Source: an uncultured Gemmatimonadota bacterium
GTDB lineage: Bacteria > Gemmatimonadota > Gemmatimonadetes > Gemmatimonadales > GWC2-71-9
Direction: 5' to 3'
Assembly (NCBI GenBank): GCA_937961295.1
Contig: CALGOK010000212.1
Location: forward strand, 1 to 8,729
DNA length: 8,729 nt
The position numbers and the translations under genes are program-made. Below the pieces are notes generated by a model. It did not search any database, had not been told where the DNA came from, and was given only the letters and a program-made list of their open reading frames with translations. Positions 7,419 to 8,729 of the stretch are shown here, one piece after another. Within the stretch, counting starts at the first letter, position 1. The number at the start of each line of letters is the position of its first letter.

Positions 7419-8092
7419 GGGGTGGCGGACTCCACCGCGATGAGCGAGTCGACGATGCGGACCATCTCGTCGGCCGAGCCGAGGGTGTACAGGCGGCCGT
7501 TGATCAGGAACGTCGGCGTCGAGCCGACGCCGATGCGCGAACCCTCCTCGTACGACGCCTGGATCCGCGCGGCGTGGCGACCGGACTCCATGCAGGCCTC
7601 CCACGCGGCGCGATCGGCGCCCACCGAGGCGGCGATGTCGCCGAAGATGCCGTAGGCGCCGCGCTGCGAGGCGAGGTTCCAGTCACTGTGGCGCCGGTAG
7701 ATCTCCGCCTTCATCTCCCAGAAGCGGCCCTGGTCGTCGGCGCACGCCGCGGCGTGCGACGCGAGCCGCGCGTGGGGATGCGGCTGGTCGAGCGGGAAGT
7801 CGCGGTACACGAACCGGATCTTGCCGGCATCGATCAGTCGCGCCTTGACATCGGGGAACTGGACCTGGTCATAGCCGGCGCAGAACGGGCACTGGAAGTC
7901 GGCGTACTCGACCACCTCGACCGGTGCACTGTCGGCGCCCAGCACGTAACCGGTGAACCCGGTCGTGTCGCGGGCACCCGCCGCGGCCCGGACCGGCAGG
8001 TCGGGGGCCCCCAGTGTCTTGGAGGCGAGCCACGCGCCGCCGACCACCGCCACGGCGCCCAGCGCCACCAGGAACTTGCTCTGACCGGTCAT
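7415..8092 (-). CDS. DsbA-like thioredoxin-fold thiol oxidoreductase, exported or membrane-anchored
   Basis: A 225-residue protein with an N-terminal hydrophobic segment (residues about 6-24, FLVALGAVAVVGGAWLAS) preceded by MTGQSK, acting as a signal peptide or membrane anchor. A DsbA/DsbG-type thioredoxin domain follows. The active site is CPFC (68-71) in EYADFQCPFCAGY, with FVYRDFPL (94-101), an alpha-helical insert, and the cis-proline loop STPTFLING (191-199, cis-Pro193). Two extra cysteines, C117 and C167, could form a structural disulfide. It probably oxidises or isomerises thiols of exported proteins; whether it is an oxidase or isomerase cannot be read from sequence. The ATG at 8090-8092 is preceded by GAGGGG about 6 nt away and directly precedes the signal segment; the upstream extension is not protein-like. 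It overlaps kup by the GTGA at 7415-7418. Confidence 0.92.
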   Translation of the reverse strand: MTGQSKFLVALGAVAVVGGAWLASKTLGAPDLPVRAAAGARDTTGFTGYVLGADSAPVEVVEYADFQCPFCAGYDQVQFPDVKARLIDAGKIRFVYRDFPLDQPHPHARLASHAAACADDQGRFWEMKAEIYRRHSDWNLASQRGAYGIFGDIAASVGADRAAWEACMESGRHAARIQASYEEGSRIGVGSTPTFLINGRLYTLGSADEMVRIVDSLIAVESATP

Positions 8093-8105
8093 GCCACCCC
8101 TCGGG

Positions 8106-8137
8106 CGCCCACCGGCGAGCGCGGGACCCGGTGGGCG
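8106..8137. repeat. 10-bp stem hairpin in the dsbA-like leader
   Basis: Perfect arms CGCCCACCGG (8106-8115) and CCGGTGGGCG (8128-8137) with a 12-nt loop lie just upstream of the ribosome binding site of the dsbA-like gene. If transcribed it would be a stable leader hairpin next to the initiation site. Confidence 0.55.
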
Positions 8138-8181
8138 GGCCGACTCGGCGGGCGCGCGGATCGATACCCTCGCCGCGCTCG

Positions 8182-8202
8182 CGGCCCCGCCGTGCGGGGC
8201 CG
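8182..8202. repeat. 9-bp stem hairpin with 3-nt loop in the dsbA-like leader
   Basis: Perfect arms CGGCCCCGC (8182-8190) and GCGGGGCCG (8194-8202) enclose CGT. There is no T-tract on either side, so it is not a clear terminator. It could be a leader structure of the dsbA-kup transcript. Confidence 0.55.
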
Positions 8203-8226
8203 GACGGGCCACAATCTACCCCGGAA

Positions 8227-8256
8227 TTGCCCTGAAGTGCACGATTCGGCTATATT
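8227..8256 (+). promoter_or_regulatory. Sigma70-type promoter for the small ORF
   Basis: A -35-like TTGCCC (8227-8232), an 18-nt spacer and a -10-like TATATT (8251-8256) form the best housekeeping-type promoter in the window. It lies in the one AT-rich patch upstream of the 108-residue gene. The predicted start of transcription is around 8262-8264, leaving a leader of about 50 nt. Confidence 0.55.
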
Positions 8257-8276
8257 ACGGGATTGCAAGCACTTCA
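8233..8276. promoter_or_regulatory. Inverted repeat flanking the -10 box (possible operator)
   Basis: TGAAGTGC (8233-8240) and its exact complement GCACTTCA (8269-8276) lie either side of the TATATT box, 28 nt apart. The half-sites fall in the promoter spacer and just after the predicted transcription start, which would suit a repressor binding both. Chance occurrence of an 8-bp pair at this distance is possible, so this is a suggestion only. Confidence 0.35.
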
Positions 8277-8277
8277 C

Positions 8278-8294
8278 GCGGGCTGACGGCCCGC
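8278..8294 (+). promoter_or_regulatory. Leader hairpin before the small ORF
   Basis: GCGGGC (8278-8283), a 5-nt loop TGACG and GCCCGC (8289-8294) form a perfect 6-bp stem in the predicted 5' leader. It ends 20 nt before the ATG and leaves the ribosome binding site AGGAAGG (8305-8311) single-stranded. Confidence 0.5.
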
Positions 8295-8314
8295 CTCTTG
8301 AACCAGGAAGGTCA

Positions 8315-8641
8315 ATGTCGAAGAAGAAGGCGCCCCGCACCTCCTCGAACATGCCCACCGTGCTCGATCAGGCGCGGGACGAGTTGTTCAGCCACATCCT
8401 GCGCTGCGGCGTGCTGGAAGCGGCTCCGGAGCACCAGAAGGAGTGGATGGACGACACCATGCAGTACATCGCCGACCGCTACCCCGACATGGGGAAGGAC
8501 GAGTTGGCCCAGGTCCGCACCCTCGGCGAGCGGTTCTGCCGTCCGGTGGTGAAGCACACCTCGGCGGTGGATGCCGCGGAGGCGGTGCAGGCCGAGGAGC
8601 AGAGCGAGCCGACGGAGCAGGAAACGGCCGACGTCAGCTGA
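8315..8641 (+). CDS. Hypothetical 108-residue protein
   Basis: I do not recognise the family. The start is well supported: a promoter at 8227-8256, then AGGAAGG at 8305-8311 just before the ATG. The protein is soluble, with no signal or membrane segment. It has a basic N-terminus (MSKKKAPR), a central helical-looking region (about residues 15-80: VLDQARDELFSHILRCGVL, then EWMDDTMQYIADRYPDM and ELAQVRTLGERFCRPVV) with two cysteines (C31, C75), and an acidic, probably disordered tail rich in Glu, Ala and Gln (86-108). The repeated acidic/hydrophobic spacing suggests a small helical bundle that may bind a partner. It is divergent from the dsbA-kup pair and appears monocistronic, since a stem-loop follows the stop. 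A much longer open frame continues upstream, but that part is the antisense of the dsbA-like gene. Confidence 0.8.
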   Translation: MSKKKAPRTSSNMPTVLDQARDELFSHILRCGVLEAAPEHQKEWMDDTMQYIADRYPDMGKDELAQVRTLGERFCRPVVKHTSAVDAAEAVQAEEQSEPTEQETADVS

Positions 8642-8647
8642 TCGGTC

Positions 8648-8712
8648 GCGACACGGCAAAGGGCGAAGGGCGAGGCGCGGAATCATCCGCCCCTCGCCCT
8701 TCGTCGTGTCGC
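8648..8712 (+). terminator. Heptamer-based stem-loop after the small ORF
   Basis: Arms 8648-8672 and 8688-8712 pair over about 25 bp with three clear mismatches around a 15-nt loop. The base of the stem (GCGACACG / CGTGTCGC) is perfect. The arms contain AAAGGGCGAAGGGCG and the complementary CGCCCCTCGCCCTT, the same heptamer theme as at 5316-5389. It starts 6 bp after the stop codon, the expected place for a terminator, but lacks a T-tract. Confidence 0.65.
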
Positions 8713-8729
8713 CCCCTAGGATTCCGGGA

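Larger units (their letters stand above)
8093..8314. promoter_or_regulatory. Divergent regulatory region between dsbA-like gene and small ORF
   Basis: This 222-bp gap serves both flanking genes. On the dsbA side it holds two perfect hairpins (8106-8137 and 8182-8202). On the other side lies the promoter at 8227-8256, flanked by an inverted repeat, plus a leader hairpin. The AT-richer stretch at about 8211-8275 stands out from the GC-rich surroundings. A weak minus-strand -10 candidate, TAGATT (8213-8218), could serve the dsbA-kup operon, but no good -35 accompanies it. Confidence 0.55.

Noticed and set aside
7419..7604. Longer Kup N-terminus to the ATG at 7604
   Set aside because: This stretch is the coding sequence of the dsbA-like gene in another frame; the GTG overlapping its stop is the natural start.
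5802..7655. 617-residue open frame on the plus strand
   Set aside because: It is antisense to kup and the dsbA-like gene, with highly charged low-complexity composition typical of shadow frames in GC-rich DNA.

Overview
The window is a GC-rich (clearly well above 60% by eye) bacterial contig end. Its first 45 bases are not genomic: they match the 3' part of the Illumina TruSeq universal adapter. Codon use is uniformly GC-biased at third positions, genes are tightly packed, and stop/start overlaps (GTGA, ATGA) are common. Gene content is aerobic and Gram-negative-like: cytochrome c maturation system I, acetyl-CoA synthetase, Kup potassium uptake and a thiol oxidoreductase with an N-terminal export or anchor segment. 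I lean towards Gemmatimonadota or a similar high-GC environmental lineage. That is an inference from style and gene content; no marker gene is present to prove it.

Layout. (1) 1-45 adapter, then 46-459 (+) the C-terminal part of an aquaporin/MIP channel, cut off by the contig end. (2) 483-2719 (-) a compact ccmA-ccmB-ccmC-ccmD cluster for heme handling in cytochrome c maturation. Each gene overlaps the next by a few bases, and the 56-residue ccmD is newly called here. The last 25 codons of ccmD and its stop codon are formed by a perfect 28-bp inverted repeat that looks like a paired REP element. (3) 2830-3177 (-) an orphan STAS-domain protein, separated from ccmA by 110 bp that hold two near-identical 27-nt direct repeats and a GC hairpin. 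(4) 3367-5316 (+) a complete acetyl-CoA synthetase. Its leader holds a 29-bp inverted repeat built from GGGTGAA heptamers. (5) 5391-8092 (-) a DsbA-like thioredoxin-fold protein translationally coupled to a Kup-type K+ transporter. (6) 8315-8641 (+) a 108-residue protein of unknown function with a recognisable promoter, leader hairpin and ribosome binding site, followed by another heptamer-based hairpin.

How it fits together. ccmABCD encodes the ABC-type module that handles heme for attachment to apocytochromes c; ccmE, ccmF, ccmG and ccmH are not here and must lie elsewhere if the pathway is complete. Acetyl-CoA synthetase activates acetate. No pathway links all of these genes, and I see no defence system, mobile element, CRISPR array, tRNA or rRNA. 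The most unusual content is intergenic. Three separate gaps carry long stem-loops (arms 25-29 bp, loops 15-22 nt) built from related G-rich heptamers, and a fourth gap carries the REP-like palindrome.
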